From Nitrospirota bacterium (GTDB taxonomy: Bacteria > Nitrospirota > Leptospirillia > Leptospirillales > Leptospirillaceae), in NCBI GenBank assembly GCA_021801345.1, contig JAJYYA010000005.1:1-64000 (forward strand): DNA of 64,000 nucleotides. The letters are read 5' to 3'. The translations under genes were made by a program, and so were the position numbers. This document shows, one piece after another, positions 63,770 to 64,000 of this stretch. Within the stretch, counting starts at the first letter, position 1; every line of letters begins with the position of its first letter. The notes beneath the pieces are model-generated. The model was not told where the DNA came from. It did no database searches and was given only the letters and a program-made list of their open reading frames with translations.

Positions 63770-64000
63770 TTAGGGGGACTCTTCCCGACCGGACCACCTG
63801 TCCGGAGCTTCCGGCCGGTCGCCATAGTCCAAACGGATTTTGGGGAGGGCGAAGGCTTGAGTGTCTGCGGCGATCTCCCGGACGAGATTCGGGTCGGCAT
63901 CGAGAAGGTCGGAGACCTCTTCGGGGGACATGCCTTTTGAGAGGAGGCGGGCAATATTGTTTCTGAGTTCTTCTAGAAGGCCCTCCTGGCGGCCCTTCTG
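63770..64000 (-). CDS. Rpn/PD-(D/E)XK transposase-family protein, C-terminal end (5' end outside window)
   Basis: The frame is open to the window edge on the minus strand. It reads QKGRQEGLLEELRNNIARL, LSKGMSPEEVSDLLDADPNL, then DYGDRPEAPDRW and a stop. The charged QEG repeats and the SPEEVS-LL helix are typical of the tail of Rpn/YhgA-like recombination-promoting nucleases. Only 76 residues are visible and the catalytic part is outside. Confidence 0.65.
   Translation of the reverse strand, partial: QKGRQEGLLEELRNNIARLLSKGMSPEEVSDLLDADPNLVREIAADTQAFALPKIRLDYGDRPEAPDRWSGREESP

Overview
The window looks like chromosome of a moderately GC-rich, acidophilic Gram-negative bacterium. Leptospirillum (Nitrospirota) is my best guess. 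It rests on gene content: many c-di-GMP enzymes, copper export, envelope lipoproteins and UDP-sugar synthesis. I could not compare against any genome. I see no rRNA or tRNA gene, no CRISPR array and no complete prophage.

Layout. 1-8.7 kb: glgP tail, a DUF29 protein, a GGDEF-EAL enzyme, thiO, ugd, a DUF488 protein and sfsA. 8.7-16.3 kb: two more c-di-GMP proteins around an accessory AAA ATPase and a decayed RHH/PIN toxin-antitoxin pair. 16.3-25.2 kb: seven minus-strand envelope genes, namely a caspase-fold lipoprotein, a DUF4384-like lipoprotein, an ankyrin protein, two further lipoproteins, an LPP20-like protein and a Deg-like protease; the four from 18.4 to 23.3 kb are tightly packed or overlapping. 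25.5-32.6 kb: a LuxR-type regulator, a Uma2 protein and an overlapping four-gene unit (ilvD, UDP-glucuronate decarboxylase, flippase-like membrane protein, PD-(D/E)XK nuclease). 33-40.4 kb: a soluble chemoreceptor, a RloA/RloB-like ATPase-TOPRIM pair that resembles a defence operon, ndk, a Rossmann oxidoreductase and tyrS.

40.7-54.3 kb is an accessory hotspot. It holds three DUF4143 AAA ATPases (one interrupted), a truncated copy of one of them, two paralogous AAA ATPases on either side of copA-copZ, a vapBC pair with a nonsense mutation, and an IscB element. Each paralogous AAA cassette lies between two copies of the adjoining host sequence: a 628-bp direct repeat on one side, copZ and a broken copZ on the other. 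The 1,717-bp IscB element has terminal hairpins, a predicted omegaRNA and an intact RuvC/HNH nuclease. It sits inside a DUF4143 ATPase gene whose halves join exactly in frame when it is removed. Four hotspot ATPases have near-consensus sigma70 promoters whose -10 box ends 6-7 nt before the ATG, so their mRNAs should be leaderless; at least two of these promoters carry long inverted repeats.

54.4-64 kb returns to core replication and repair: dnaE, two tandem paralogues of unknown function and a UvrD-family helicase, then a stand-alone EAL protein and the tail of a Rpn-family nuclease.
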